From: Adiantum capillus-veneris
Lineage: Eukaryota > Streptophyta > Polypodiopsida > Polypodiales > Pteridaceae
Reading direction: 5' to 3'
NCBI GenBank assembly: GCA_014529385.2
Contig: CM043963.1
Location: 95,914,412 to 95,978,411, forward strand
Length of the DNA stretch: 64,000 nt
Part shown: piece after piece, positions 11,158 through 23,759 of the stretch
Layout: each line of letters opens with the position of its first letter
Position numbering within the stretch: position 1 is the first letter of the stretch
Made by a program: the position numbers and the translations under genes
Notes under the pieces: generated by a model
The model's input: the letters and a program-made list of their open reading frames with translations, nothing else
What the model was told of the DNA's origin: nothing
Databases searched by the model: none

Positions 11158-11656
11158 GGATGATATAACTTTCCGCGACCCTAGAAACACGTTTATTGGT
11201 ATCGACAAATACAAACTCATATTCTGGGCTTTGAGGTTTCATGGGCAGATGTTTTTCAAAGCTATTTGGGTTGAAGTTCTTCGCATTTGGCAACCATCAG
11301 ATCGTGTTATAGTTGTCAGATGGGCCGTGCGTGGCATACCCCGGGTTCCATGGGAAGCACAAGGCCTATTTGAAGGAACTTCGGAATACAAGCTTGATGA
11401 AAATGGCATAATTTATGAGCACAAGGTAGACAATGTAGCTCCAAATAATCCATCGTATCTCAGGACCGCGGCTTTACTGAACTTGCTACCATCCGCTCCT
11501 TATGCCACACCTACGCCCACTTATTTCAGGAGATTGTCATTACCTGTATGGATGAAGTTGATTGCCTGCAAATGCTCTACTTGGGACAGGTTTTATTTTG
11601 CTCTGAGGACCACCATGGAAATGAAAGGTAGTAGCCCATTAGTGCCCAATGGCTGA
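11158..11656 (+). CDS. Terminal exon of a DUF2358-family protein (partial gene)
   Basis: The reading frame opens directly after a splice acceptor (cttgcag, ending 11157) with GDDITFRDPRNTFIGI. It continues through FWALRFHGQMFF, RIWQPSDRVIVVRW and VRGIPRVPWEAQGLFEG to TSEYKLDENGIIYEHKVDN, and ends with TGA at 11654-11656 (about 165 codons). The order and motifs match the conserved plant/algal DUF2358 family, usually plastid-targeted and of unknown function, with a fold related to NTF2/SnoaL. The N-terminal exons, including any transit peptide, are not seen. There is no internal stop or frameshift, unlike everything around it. Whether it is a complete functioning gene or an isolated captured exon cannot be decided here. 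Confidence 0.6.
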
Positions 11657-13810
11657 TGTTGTATCTGGCATCATTGTGTGTCTATATAATACTTTAATGT
11701 GCGAAGGCATCATGTTTATCCGGACATGATGTGAAGAAAATTCGATGATGGGATGATGATGAAACGAAGGGAATATGGTGCTCTAAATCATACGCTGAAC
11801 GTCGGAGTGCAAGGACTGGAGAGAGAGAGCAGTAATCAATGGGTTTCCTTTGATAGTTCCAGTTGTACAGGACCCTCAATGCATGTGTCCTTGTTAACTT
11901 GCATAAATGGCACTTTACTGTACCCGAATTAAGTACATGTAATATGGATACGATGGGTCTGGCAAGTTGCTTAACATTCAAGGGAGGAGCAGGGCTGCAA
12001 TAAGGAGGCAGCACAATTGCTTGTTTACTTGTCCTATTTTCAATGGCCTTCATCGACATTACTACAACGCTGCAAGTGTTTTACATTGGCAATCTTTTAC
12101 TGAAGTTATGACTAGGTGTACAAAATACATTGTGCTTAAAATTTAGCAGTAATTTATGTGAAGCTTTGACACAAGCAAACTAGTGGAGGAATATTTTGTC
12201 CGAGTATTTTGTTAACTTTCGATCTCGTGTTCGAATGCTTTCTCAATCTTATTGGTAAAAATTCGTGAGATGTGCACCTGTGCTAGGGGTGTCCACTTGC
12301 TTGTGATCATACCATGGGGTTTACTTTGAGAACATGTGCCAACTTGGAAGCACATGTAGAGAAATCCAAACAATGGCATGAAGATATCTGCCATAGCCAC
12401 ACTCTATAGAGATTCAAAATGAGGATTGGAGGTATGGATATTAACTCGAAAACCTCGTCCATTTTCTTGTCATTGTAGTACGACTCTGTAGTATGATTGT
12501 GTAATGTTTGACTAGCACTCCATATCTATTGCTCATTAGCAGTAGGTATTTTACCCGTGTTGTGCTTATTAGAATTTACGGGAGGTGTAAGTACATGTAT
12601 GCTAATTAGCACTATATGTTGTGCTCATATCACTATTTTCCATGCTAATTAGCATTCTAATTTCTCTACAAATCATTATCACAAGAATGCATTGTGGTCA
12701 AAAAGTGCTAACTAGTATGAATGCTCAATTGAACAATGAGCTCTGTTTGCATGTTATTATTGATTAGAGTTGCAAGTTTGCTTATTACCAGTAATGAGTA
12801 GTGCTTGTTAGTAGTACTTATTACTAACCATGGTGACCCACAATGTGGTAAACTGCAGTTTGAAGAATATGTATAGACAAACTCATAAGCTACTAAGCAC
12901 ATATGCCTTTTCTAATTAGCACATGAGTTCATTTCTATGTGTCTTTTTAGCGCAATGAAACAAATATAAAACAAACATCAAAGTATAACAACCACAATGA
13001 GTTGTGTTTGCAATGCTAGACATGACAATTTTGTGTTTGTTAGCACCACACAATGTTGTGGAGATAAGTCACACACCACACAATGTTGGAGAGATAGTCG
13101 GTAGACCAAATTATTCCTAATCATCTAATTATCATCCATGTTTGTACCGATTAGCACCTTGCATGCTACTTATGGAAAGCAATTAGTAGCTTGGGTTTTC
13201 TCCAAAGTGAATTGGTAAGAAGTGTTAGGAAATAAGACGTAGCTAAGTAGATATTGGAGTAGTTTACTTAAGGGAGAGAGAGAATTTTCACATGAGAGAT
13301 TAAAGAGAAATGAAATGAAATGTAATTTTAACGTCTTCAAAAGGCCAGTGACCTATGAGACCAGAAAGTTACAATGTGGTGGATCTGATACAAAGTCAAA
13401 GTAACAAGATGACAAAGTGACAGATAGACAAAATAAAATACAATAAAATACTATGGAATCCTAAATTGCTAGGTGTGAACTAAGCAGCTAAGCAGCCAGC
13501 TGGGATAGCTAGATCACAAGAGATCCAGCATCGGTCGTTGGTGGATCTTATCAATCTCCTCCATGGTCAGTAGTCTGATCGAGCGTCGTGCATGTCGAGC
13601 CAAAGTGATCCAAATCCTCTAATGCACCCTCCGTTGATGCTGTATAGTCCTCCACATTCTTGGGCGTCTGGATCTCCCCCGCTCAATCACTCGGTCGATC
13701 AGTGTGCCTCTGGTGTGAGGCGACGAGCTCTGTTGTGGTAGTAACTCCTCTGTGTGTCCAATGGCTGCTCTAAAGAAGTCTGTGATTTGTCTCTGAAATT
13801 GGCTAGCCCA
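11657..13810. other. Non-coding A/T-rich DNA with scattered GCTAATTAGC-like palindromes
   Basis: After the DUF2358 stop no ORF is recognisable. Between about 12520 and 13170 the words gctaattagca, gctcattagcag and ctaattagcac recur irregularly, giving many small palindromes. 13250-13810 is of mixed composition with no clear features. The first few hundred bases may be 3' UTR of the DUF2358 gene. Confidence 0.5.
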
Positions 13811-14640
13811 TTAGGAAAAATATGGACTCTCCATGGGCCTTGTAAGAATCCCTAATTTTAAGGAAGTATGTTGTGATTAAGGGAGACAAAGGAAATGATG
13901 GGGGCTATTTTAGTAGGTCATTTTCTAGCCTTCAAGCCTAGAAAAGGTGGGGTAAGTAGTGACTAGGAGGCTACCTTCTTTCTCTAGCTTTTCAGCATCT
14001 CCTAGAGAAAAGGGGGTGTCATAAAGAGGGAGAGGGACCCTTGTAAAAAAAGAGAACCCCACCTTTCATTTTTTTCTAAAGGCTCGGCCAAAAATAAACC
14101 CTAAAAATTTGAAATTTATTGAAATTTTCAAAAGTAGTCATTTCTCCCCAAAAAGTGACCCCAAACCTATTCTAATATCAAAACATCATTTTTTGCCTCC
14201 AAAATCCCTTTCTCTCTCTCCATGTCTCCTCTTTTTCTCTCTCACTCCCCTTCCTCCAAGTAGCCATGCCCACTATAGCCAGGACCTGCTGCATCTCCCT
14301 CTTCATCTAAATGCTAAATCCTCCTTCTCACTCTTACAGAATTTTGCATCTCCCTCTCCATCTACCTGCTAAACTCTCCCTCTCATTCTTACACACTCCT
14401 GGATCTGCCTCTTCATCTACCTGCTAAACCCTTCCTCTCACTGTCACATTCCTCGCCTCTCTTCTTTCTATCTTTGTACCCTCTTCCATTGTTCACTGTC
14501 CTCTCTCAAAAATACCAAGATCTACAGCAACTACCTCTTCATCTACCTCCTCAATCTTCCATTTCAATGTCAACGTCCCCTCCCCTGACCCTACCCCTTC
14601 CCTCCCACTCAACTTACCCTATCAACAAAGCCCACCGTGA
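13811..14640 (+). repeat. Interspersed repeat, left copy (inverted partner at 18300-19192)
   Basis: It begins attaggaaaaatatggactc, matched in reverse complement at 19192-19170. Further blocks are shared in the same order with the reverse complement of 18760-19190: a gagagggacccttg block, ccctaaaaatttgaaattt, and ccaaaatccctttctctc. From about 14210 it becomes a C/T-rich tract with a loosely repeated word (catctacctgctaaa). No protein was found, and the apparent ORFs in the pyrimidine tract are compositional. Confidence 0.65.
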
Positions 14641-15514
14641 TTACAATCTAATGTAGTTGTCTTCACATCCACCTTTGCCTCTATTGCATCCCACAACACT
14701 AATACCCAACTTCTACAAGCTATGGAAAAGACTCTAGCATACCCAAATTCTTGCAAGCTATGGAAAAAAATATTTCTTTTTCATGTAAGGTGGAGTCACA
14801 TCACAAACTTTCTAGTTGGAAGGACACAGAAGGGTGCCCTTGCACCACAGGTGGAAACTCCATAGCCGTGAGATAGCGATGGATCCCAAGCATAGGAAGG
14901 TCAAGTATGTCAAGCAATGGTGATGTTACTTTACACAAGGGCACTGGTTTCAAACCTGAGTGTATTTGAGGCAATATTTGAAGAATTTAGATCTGTACTC
15001 TATACATGCCGATCATGTATCCATAATGCCCAAAGCTATCAACATAGCTTTTCCTTTGTAATCTCATAAAATCATGTTTGAGGTGGTCTACAATGGACAT
15101 GGTTTTGTAACAACAAGCGCTATGGCTTTAATATATTAAATCTTTGATCTTGCAAATTATTTCCATGTAGCAATTTCTTTGAAGATTTGATTCTTACTGA
15201 GGGGTTTGATGCTTATACAAGTGTGTCACATGAATACGGTAAATTCTTGGTGAATACTAGGGGTTCATAAGTAATATAGAAAGTGTTGAACCAATGTTGA
15301 GAATTATACTAGTGGGGAGGATTACCCATCACTCATAAGCTTGCATCAAGATGGGCCATGTAATTGCATCATGGTAGCATTTCTGAGGCTGCAAAACTAT
15401 ATCAACCAATGCTTCAAAGGTAGGGGCTAGTTGGTTAGTTTAGGAGAGGAGGCAAGGGTGCCTATTCATGCATTGGATTATAAAGAGACATGGGATGGGT
15501 TTAGAAAACCTTTA

Positions 15515-15518
<4 letters not shown>
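14641..15518. other. No feature recognised
   Basis: A/T-rich DNA with no convincing ORF, RNA gene or repeat boundary. Confidence 0.4.
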
Positions 15519-15559
<41 letters not shown>

Positions 15560-15571
15560 CCCCCCCCCCCC
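15519..15571. repeat. CT microsatellite followed by C14
   Basis: An uninterrupted TC/CT run lies at about 15519-15556, followed directly by 14 cytosines at 15558-15571. Confidence 0.9.
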
Positions 15572-15899
15572 AATATCTCTCCTTTCAGCTAGCTAGCCAT
15601 GTATGATCAATTATTTTTTGCATAAACCTATAGAGTAGTGTTTTGTACTAATAGAATATTGGCTCCTTTATGGGTAGCTTCTTTAAGAATCAATTATCTC
15701 TCTCTGTATCTCTCCTTTTTGGGCAGCTCTGTTTCACTAGTAGGCCTTTGTGACACTAAAAAGTGTCTTGTACAACCAAGCAAAGCACCCCCTTTTTCTT
15801 TAGAGACCAAAACTAGAGCATACACACTATGGGGCACTATCCTGAAAATCAAAGGGGGGCTTGCAACGCGCCATGGTATGAGATAGCTTTTATTGCATG

Positions 15900-16240
15900 G
15901 TTGAGTGAAGTTTGAATATCCTGTAGGACCATGTCAACCATTCCAAAGCAAGCTGGCACTGATAGAAGGCAAGGCAAGGGATGCATAGGCCTTGGGAGGC
16001 CCAAAGAAAGCCTGCCACAAGGGAGCGCATTTGGGCCTTCCATAGGTCTATGGAAGGCCCAAATGCGCTCCCTTGGCAGGGGTGCATAGGCCTTGGGAAG
16101 GCCCAAATGCGCTCCCTTGTGGCAGGCTTTCTTTGGGCCTCCCAAGGCCTATGCACCCCTGCCGTGCCTCCTACTCTTTGTGCTTGCTTAGTTTTGGGCA
16201 TGGTGGACTTGGGCCTACAAGATAACCATGAACATCCATC
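15900..16240. repeat. Nested foldback element
   Basis: The outer arms 15978-16041 and 16096-16159 are nearly perfect 64-bp inverted repeats. Nested inside, 16018-16045 and 16048-16075 form a perfect 28-bp inverted repeat with a 2-base gap. Weaker inverted similarity continues outwards to about 15900 and 16240 (ccaaagcaagc against gcttgcttag; cctgtagg against cctacaag). The whole is a MITE-like foldback without coding capacity; three long open frames across it are by-products of the symmetry. Confidence 0.85.
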
Positions 16241-16513
16241 CAAAGAAGCATTTTACAAAACTATAGCTCAAATGATATATCTAGAAAAAGCAAACTCATC
16301 CTCTACTACAAATGGCTATAGATCGCTCACCATGTGCATGATGCATTCTCTACTCATTCTCTACTACAGATGGCTCAAAGTATGCATGATGCATACTCAA
16401 TTAGCAAGCAATCCAAGGAATAACTTGTCTTGGGTTTGATCCATGTATCATGTCATTTATCCATCATAAGAGTGTATCCTCAATAAAGGGGCACTGCCCT
16501 TGAGTTCCAAAAG

Positions 16514-16515
<2 letters not shown>

Positions 16516-16552
<37 letters not shown>

Positions 16553-16741
16553 CTAGTTATCTATCTATTTATCTATCTTTGTGTTTTTTATCTGCATGTG
16601 TATCTATCTATCTATTTATGTATCTATCTATCAAATTATATATCCATCTATCTATCTATCTATTAATGTATTTATCTATATCTATTTGTTTGTATGTCTG
16701 TTTATCCTCCATCTATCTATGTACAATATATATATATATAT
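16516..16741. repeat. Microsatellites: CT, TCTA and TA runs
   Basis: (CT)n at 16516-16548, an imperfect TCTA/TCTG tract at about 16558-16720, and a (TA)n run at 16726-16740. Long peptides predicted here (runs of YLSIYLS type) are artefacts. Confidence 0.9.
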
Positions 16742-16909
16742 CCCCTATCTCTATCTTGTTTGTTCTCTCTCTTTTCTTTATTTTGATTTCATAGTCTGTG
16801 TTCCTTGGGGATTTCAAAGAACACAAGCTTATGGTTGAACTTACACAAATTCATATTAAATACAACATAATAGCATGCCATTGCATTATTGATGGCAAAG
16901 GTAGAACGA

Positions 16910-17222
16910 AGTGTTTGCACAATGCCAAGAGGGGATTCATGTGTGTGCTTGCAAACATGAGGGAATATGATTGCTCTATCTTTCTTGGATTAGATTTGAG
17001 TGTATTCTTTCAAAAATTTGAAGCCTGCCAAATATATTGAGATAAACTCTGAGTGCTCATGAACTAAATGTTTGTTCAATGCCAAAGGAGACTCATGTCT
17101 ATGCCTGCAACGCAAGGAAATATGATTGCTCTATCTTGCTTAGATTAGTCTTGAGTATGGGATTCTTCTAAGAATTTAAAGCTTGCCACCATTTTGAGAT
17201 AAATTTTAAGTGCTCATACAAT
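16910..17222. repeat. Two tandem copies of a ~155-bp repeat
   Basis: Copy 1 (about 16910-17064) and copy 2 (about 17065-17222) share the landmarks caatgccaa, aatatgattgctctatc (16964 and 17119) and ttgagataaa. They are clearly diverged, so the duplication is old. Confidence 0.7.
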
Positions 17223-18300
17223 AGAAAATGAATCAAACCTGACTTTTGAGATTAGATGGCTTACTAGATCTACATGCAGGCACATTGCAAAGGTGTACTG
17301 GCTACCAAAAAATCAATTTACTTGATCAATTCACTTATGAGCACCAAAAATTTGGCAGGAAGCACAATACCCATACAAGATTAGATGAAACAAAAATTGA
17401 TCACAAGCACAACATCATATAGTTGAAGATTAACTAGAGTGGACAAAAATGTAATGAAACAAGAGTGCTTTCTATTCAAGTAGTTTCATTACAAAGTTTG
17501 TAGCTTGGCTACAATAATAGCTTGGGATGTTATGTTTTGGATCAAATACATTGAATGAAATATAGACTGAGGCAATTGCTATGCTCTTAGCAAGGCTTGT
17601 CTCATCATTGATAACTCCATGGACCTCCATATCCACAAGTATACACACCAAACAAAGAATGTTTAGAATGATCTTCTGATTGGAGAAGTCGCACTTTCCA
17701 CTTGACACCAAACTAAGTTGAGCCCAAGCATCCACTGCAATAACATCCTGTAATACGACAAATATGTTGTTAGCTACTATAGTTTAAATTAATATACATT
17801 GTTGAGTTATATAGATTAGTTCTTATCTATAGCATGCACAACCATAAAGGTACCCGAGAGGCATTCAAGCGGTTGCTTTGCAAGTAAGCTGGATTAAAAA
17901 ATACGTTCACAAATACCGTTGTCAAAAAATATGAACACATGCAAATTAAAGAGGACATATCCATAAGATGACTTAGCATTAGACTTACAATGAGGTGGAA
18001 ATTGGTTTGAATCTCTTTGCAAGTGGATCTCAGCTACACTATACACATGTTGAGTGATGGCCACCATTCCAGATTTTGTTTTGAAAGCCATCAGTCTTCA
18101 CTTCTAGGCGTTCCAGTATGCCTCGACATTGTACTCCATGAGGAACAACACTGAATGGTTGCATGTAGACCTATGAGCCTTGCTAAATACCTGTGGGATC
18201 CATTCCACCTTTGAGCTCTTTGTGTTGTGCAATATGACCTTTTGTATCTCAAACTTGGGCCGTCTATGCGTGGTATGGGTGGACATTCTTGGAAAGAGGT
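17223..18300. other. No feature recognised
   Basis: Open frames on the minus strand at 17472-17735, 17894-18091 and 18104-18313 show no recognisable family. The last two might be pieces of one decayed protein, but I cannot name it. Confidence 0.35.
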
Positions 18301-18765
18301 CGGGTGGCCACACAACAGAGAGATTGGGAAGGGGGAGGGGGGTGAGGGTTGGAGAGAAGGATAGTGAGGTCTACACAGTACAGAGAGAATGAAGGGGAGA
18401 AAGAGAGAGATAGAGAGGATGGAGAGTGAGCTTTTGGCTATGGTGGGATAGTGATGAGCTTTGGGCTATGGTGGGCTGCATTGTGGAGAATGGAGGGGTG
18501 AGGGGAGGGAGAGCTAGAGAGGATGGAGAGTGAGCATTTGACTATGGTGGGGTTGACTGTAGAGAGAGTGAGGAGAGGGAGGGGGGACAACTGAAGAGGA
18601 GGATAGTGATGAGATTTGGGCTATGGTGGGCTACACAACACAGAGAGAATGGAGGGGGGAGGGGAGGGAGAGCTAGAGAAGATGGAGAGTGAGATTTTGG
18701 CTATGGTGGGGTTGACTGCACAGAGAGTGAGGGGAGGGGAGGGGACAGGGGAGAGAAGATTGTGG

Positions 18766-18803
<38 letters not shown>

Positions 18804-19192
18804 GAGAGAGGGAATTTGGAGAGAAAAAGTGACTTTTTGATGTTTGGTTATGTTTTGGGCAATTTTGGAGAGGAAATGGTCATTTTTGAGACTTTTCAAA
18901 AATTTCAAATTTTTAGGGTTTTTTGACCTGCGCAATTTTTCTTTAGGGGTCCCTTTTTGTCAAGGGTCCCTCTCTAGTCTTTATCACACCTCTTTCCCAC
19001 TCCCCCCCCCCCCCCCCCCCAGTCCACCTCCCCTTTTCTATAGGAACCAAGCATTGAAGAGGGGGACAAATAGGCTGCCCCCCTATCTCTCCTTAGGCTA
19101 TAGGTGATATCCCAAGATCCCTCTCATTGGTCCTCCACTAACCCCTCCCTAATGAAAAGGGCCCTAGGAGAGTCCATATTTTTCCTAATGCT
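18300..19192 (-). repeat. Interspersed repeat, right copy, with purine-rich minisatellite
   Basis: This is the inverted, diverged partner of 13811-14640. 18421-18740 contains a ~155-159 bp tandem repeat built of two half-units, each ending with a ctatggtggg word (ggagagtgag at 18421, 18525 and 18684; gtgatgag at 18451 and 18606). A (GA)n run follows at about 18768-18812 and a run of 19 C at 19002-19020. The end at 19192 coincides with the 3' end of the LINE remnant. Confidence 0.65.
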
Positions 19193-21915
19193 CTCCTCTC
19201 ATCAGGTTCTCTTTGTGTCTGTGCAGCTCGAGCAAAAACAAACCCAGGCATCTCTGATCCTCGTACCGCATGACTCTAGAGAATGTTCCAAAGCCCTCTC
19301 TAAACAAGAAATGGAAGCGGCATCGTATCTCGTAGTAGACGGGGCAGTGGCATGTGTCGTGCAACTCTATCTCAAGCTTGATGTCACACAGGCATGTCCT
19401 AACCTCTGTTGGTACTCCGCTGTATCTCCTAGTCTCGATCCGCAGAGCTGGTGTGAAGATGTGCGTATCTGGCCAAAAGCACATCGTATACCATGAGACA
19501 AGTGGGTGTCCATGTATTTGGGTCTCGTCACAAAACCATCCTCCGTAAGCTGGAGGAGATGCTCTCTGTAGAAAGCCATCTTCGTGTCCAACTCATGTGC
19601 TGGCTGTATCCATGTCCTCCTGGTGTCTAGCTGAGTCAAGTCTTGGTGGATGAGCCTGGTGATCTTGGATTGTGTAAGAGTCAGAGAGGGCGCACCCAGT
19701 GAGTATTGGAAGGGAGGAAATCTATCTATGCTGAACCCATGAGCTTGAAACCATGATGTCATCTCCTCATACCAGCATGTTGTATCTCCTTGCATGGATA
19801 ACTGTCGAGAGGACTCAAGTGCAAGGCGGGCATATCTGTCTCTACGAAGTTCCCACATGCGATGTATGAAGGAGACAGATCTGGTGAGCGTCTCAACCAC
19901 TAGTGGGGGGGCAGCTAGCTCTACTCGTACAATAGCACGTGGTACTGAAGCCTTGGCTCTAATGAGCCACGAGATCATAGAGACTAGAGGATTCTCCATG
20001 TCCCCCCATCCATCACTGCGGCCAGTCCTCCCTTGATGATCCAATGAAGGTCCCCAAATCTCAGCTCCATAAAGCAATGTAGAAGCCACCAAAGTGTCAA
20101 AGAGCCAGAGCTTCGTCCGAGGCTCGTGAAACTGAACCTGTGAACACATCCTTTCCAATCTACCCAATGCTGCATGGGCTCTGGTCAATCTAGTCTCTGT
20201 TGCCCTCCTCAATGAAAATGCTTGCCCACCAAAAACCACTCCAAGGTAAGTGTAAGCATCTATATACTCCACTGTCTCCTGGCTACATATGAATGCGGGC
20301 GCCGACCTCCTGATCCACTGTGGGGTGGTATTAAATACCATGACCTTGGTTTTACCAAGGTTGACGGACAAACCACTTTCCTGGGCAAACCTATGCAAAG
20401 CATCCAAGTGACATTGCATCCCCTCTGGAGAGTCAGAGATTAATACAATATCGTCAGGATATAACAATAGTGGAATCCATGTCCCTACCAGTTGTGCACC
20501 TCTATCACCATCTCTATCAATGTAGTGAGAAACCTCATCCACATACATACCAAATAGACTAGGAGAGAGCGGGCAGCCCTGCTTCACCCCAATAGTGGAG
20601 TGAAATGGTGTGGATAGACCCTCTCAGATGCGTACATGCCCCACTACTGACCTATATAATGCCAATGACCCCCCAAATGACCTCTGTAGTAGGTACTCCC
20701 ATATGCTATAATCTGCGCATCAATCTAGCTCTGGGCACTGTGTCAAATGCTTTGCGGAAATCCACAAAGCTACAACAGATCCGTCTCCCACGTGATCCTC
20801 CCTCCTCAATGATTGCTCTGAGTGTCAAGATATGGTCAAGAGTAGAAAAACCCCTCCTGAAACCTGCCTGTCGGTTGCACGTATCCCCTCCCTCTTTGCC
20901 CATCTACTCAGTTGTTGCTCAAGAATAGATGCGTACAACCGTGCCAATGTTTGTCCAATCATGATAGTGTGATAATTCCCAGGCTCCATAGGGTCTCTCG
21001 ACTTGAAAATAGGTACAATAGTAGATAGGCTCCAAGTATTAGGCAAGCCCTCAGACATGGCACAGTTAAACATAACTGCTAGAAGATCTGCTAGTAAATC
21101 TCTGGCATGCCTAAAATGCTCATCCACTAAGCCATCATGATCATATGCTCTCCCAGTCCTCATCCTGTCAAATGGCCTTCCTCACCATCTCAGTGGTGGT
21201 GAAAAAAGCACATGTGTGTGGGCATCGATTGGGGGGTTCGGGAAGGGGGGGATGCTCAAAAACTGTGTATAGAGATGATGCGTATTGGCCCAGGCCTCTG
21301 TAGAAGTGATGGCCGGGGGGGGAGTGCTCATGAAAGAGCCTCCATGCCTCACGTGAGTCCTGACTCAAGAATAGCTGGTATAGATCTTGCTCTAGGCAAG
21401 CCAAAAATGCCCTCTTCTTCCGCTGCATTAGGTGTCGAAGTCAATCTGTGACTGTCTGTGAGTGATGTCCCGCAAAGCACCTCCCTCTGAAGTCTAGCTC
21501 TAGTGTCCCGGCATGCCTCATCATACCAACTGTTCTGGGCATGCTTCTCGAACGGCATCTCTGCTCAGGCTGGGTATGTGGGTATGCCTCTGTTGCTGCA
21601 TCAATGTAGTGTCTGTGTCAGTATAGTAGTAAGCTCCTCCAGAGTCCTCCAGAGGTCGCCCTGGCTCCTCTGTGCACAGGCATCTGTAGATCCCATCTAT
21701 GTATACAAAGTCTGTCTCCCGCGTGAAGGTGTAGCGAGCAGAGACTGCTGCCCGTAGCCTGTGTGCTACACTAAACTTAAAAGAGATGGTCAAACGACAC
21801 AAGAGCATGATCCACTGCCACACCAACAGGTTTGGGTCCAACTGTGAGATCCTGGATACTAGAGATGAGGCTCGACTGTGCCATGATACGGTTCACTCGA
21901 TGTGGGCTACATCCA
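19185..21915 (-). pseudogene. LINE (non-LTR retrotransposon) ORF2, 5'-truncated and frameshifted
   Basis: On the minus strand the order is as follows. The end of the APE-type endonuclease lies at about 21915-21790 (RVNRIMAQSSLISSIQDLTV, then VDHALVSF). A linker follows (NSWYDEACRDTRARLQ). RT begins at about 21163 (IVPIFKSRDPMEPGNY), continues with CCSFVDFRKAFDTVPRARL, and from 20587 a long open stretch carries GCPLSPSLFGMYVDEVSHYI and LLYPDDIVLISDS. The YADD box reads YPDD with both aspartates kept. The C-terminal tail (LRIETRRYSGVPTEVRTCLC) ends near 19185. At least four frame changes (about 21780, 21165, 20700-20830, 19460) inactivate it. Most of the endonuclease is missing, as expected from 5' truncation during target-primed insertion. 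Confidence 0.85.
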
Positions 21916-22846
21916 CGAGAAAGTTACTCAATGGCTTTAGTACTTCAAACTAAAAGTAGGTTACAAAGGGATGAGCCCTTAATGGAACTCCCGCCTTCAC
22001 TCTCACCATCTCACACACCTTGTTGCATCAACTTCACAATGTATTTTGTGGGTAGAATATGCCTCCTTTTATAGACCAAAGGGTTGCCTTCTCTCATGAG
22101 AGGCAGACGTGTGTAGCCGCCCTTGTGTAGACAAGTCCGAGTTGAATTCTCTCATGCGCCTATGTGCGGCCGTCTTTGAGAAGACAAGTCCGTCTAGAAA
22201 TCAGTAACCGACCATTGAATTCAGCCACCGGCCAAAGAGTCCGTCCATCGATCACTGGCCATTGACTACCGGTCACCAGCCAACTGGCCAACCAAATGAT
22301 CATTTTTTGACCACTTTTCGGTTGCCATCCGACCATAAAATTCTGGGAAAAAGGAAATATTCCGATGGGTGTGATTTTTTGGTTTTTCGGGGAGTGATTT
22401 TTCTTACACACGATGGCTTCTCCTCATAATGGGGTCTTACAAATGTGTGTTTTTGAGACTAAAAGTTACAAGGGGTAAATTAGGTTCCATACTTAACAAG
22501 AAGCACTATTAGTGACATGCCACTTAACACAAAGAGACAAGTTTGCATGTGCTAGTTGGCAGTATGTCACGTGACTATTACTATGCATGTGCTAGTTGTG
22601 TTTGGGGCTGAAATTATTGTTGAGCTTCTTTTGTGTCTCATACACAAAGGGGTGAGAAAGATCCTCCTTATAACAAAGCCCGGAAAAAGATGTGGATTGA
22701 CTCTTGTATCTTTTAGAAATCTAGATGCTAGGCATCTTATAGAGCTTAGGAGCACTATGTGTTGACCCTTGTATCATTGCATTAACCAGTTTAATCATTC
22801 CAGAGTATTGTTCTCTAAACTCTTGTACTTCAAATTACTATCTGAA
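21916..22846. other. No gene seen
   Basis: Non-coding. 22190-22300 has a loosely repeated word (cgaccattg / accggcca), but no repeat boundary could be set. The right part is probably U3 of an LTR, judging by the TATA box that follows. Confidence 0.35.
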
Positions 22847-22854
22847 TATAAATA
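22847..22854 (+). promoter_or_regulatory. TATA box, probable LTR promoter of gypsy 5
   Basis: TATAAATACAC is followed by a C/T- and T-rich stretch, some 250 bp before the first gag-like sequence of the plus-strand gypsy remnant. An LTR here is inferred from position only; its ends and primer site were not found. Confidence 0.35.
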
Positions 22855-23759
22855 CACATCCGATTGTTCATTGTAGTTGTTTATCATCTAAATCTATTAT
22901 TTCGAGTTCCTCATCTATTATCTAGAATTTGTTCCATATGTAAAGTTTGTATCTATCATCTGGTCATTTAAGTTTGAAGCTTGGTCAGTGACACTGAGTC
23001 CAGCTCTAGAATAGCTATCAAAGTGATCCAGCTCGTTCCATTTTGATGATTAGCTAAAGCTTTTGATAGGAACCGGCCTCCAAGTTAGAATTCAAAGTCA
23101 ATCATCTATTCACAATGCATCCACGACATCCAACTCAAGGAAATAGAGATAATATAGTGCTTGTTGACGAGGAGGACCACATCAACATAGTAGTTGAATA
23201 ATTAGAGCAGGGCTATGATAAGCAGCATCCACATTCTCACTATAAGAAATTGATGCCAATCCAGGTAGAAGAGGGGTCGAGGAGCATTGAGCCTCTAAAC
23301 GATCGGCACATAAGAAGGCGATACACAAAGATATTTTCATTGAAAGACGTTTTTATTCATATGGCTCAACATTCAGATGGGAAGGGCAAAGTGAAACTTC
23401 ATGCTGATTCTAGTGATTCTAGCGTGCATAGGTTTAGAATATGACCAGGATCACACACCAAAAATTTGGTCGAGGGAAGGAGAGACTGTTGAAGACTACA
23501 TGTTAGATCAAAGAGATGAAAGCAGATATTGATTATGAGACACCATGAAAAATCCAAACATGGAGAGAGGTTCGGTGATTTGAAGATAGCGTTTTTGAAT
23601 TTCAAAGGAAATCAAAGAGATGATGTGGAGCACAAAAATGGTATTACCATTATTCAGCTTGCAAACTCAGAATTTACAGTAAGCTAAAAAAAGGCTTTTT
23701 TGTTGGAATACAATGAGAACCACGAGGATGAGGATATCCCCTTTGAATTAGATTAAATC

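Noticed and set aside
15849-16439. Three overlapping long open frames on both strands
   Set aside because: They read through a G/C-rich palindrome, where both strands give the same peptides; no independent coding evidence.
16579-16840. Open frames rich in YLSIYLS-type repeats
   Set aside because: Pure consequence of the TCTA/CTAT microsatellite.
18091-18315. Two minus-strand frames suggesting a protein (EIQKVILHNTKSSKVEWIPQ)
   Set aside because: Too short and broken; no family recognised, so not called as a gene.
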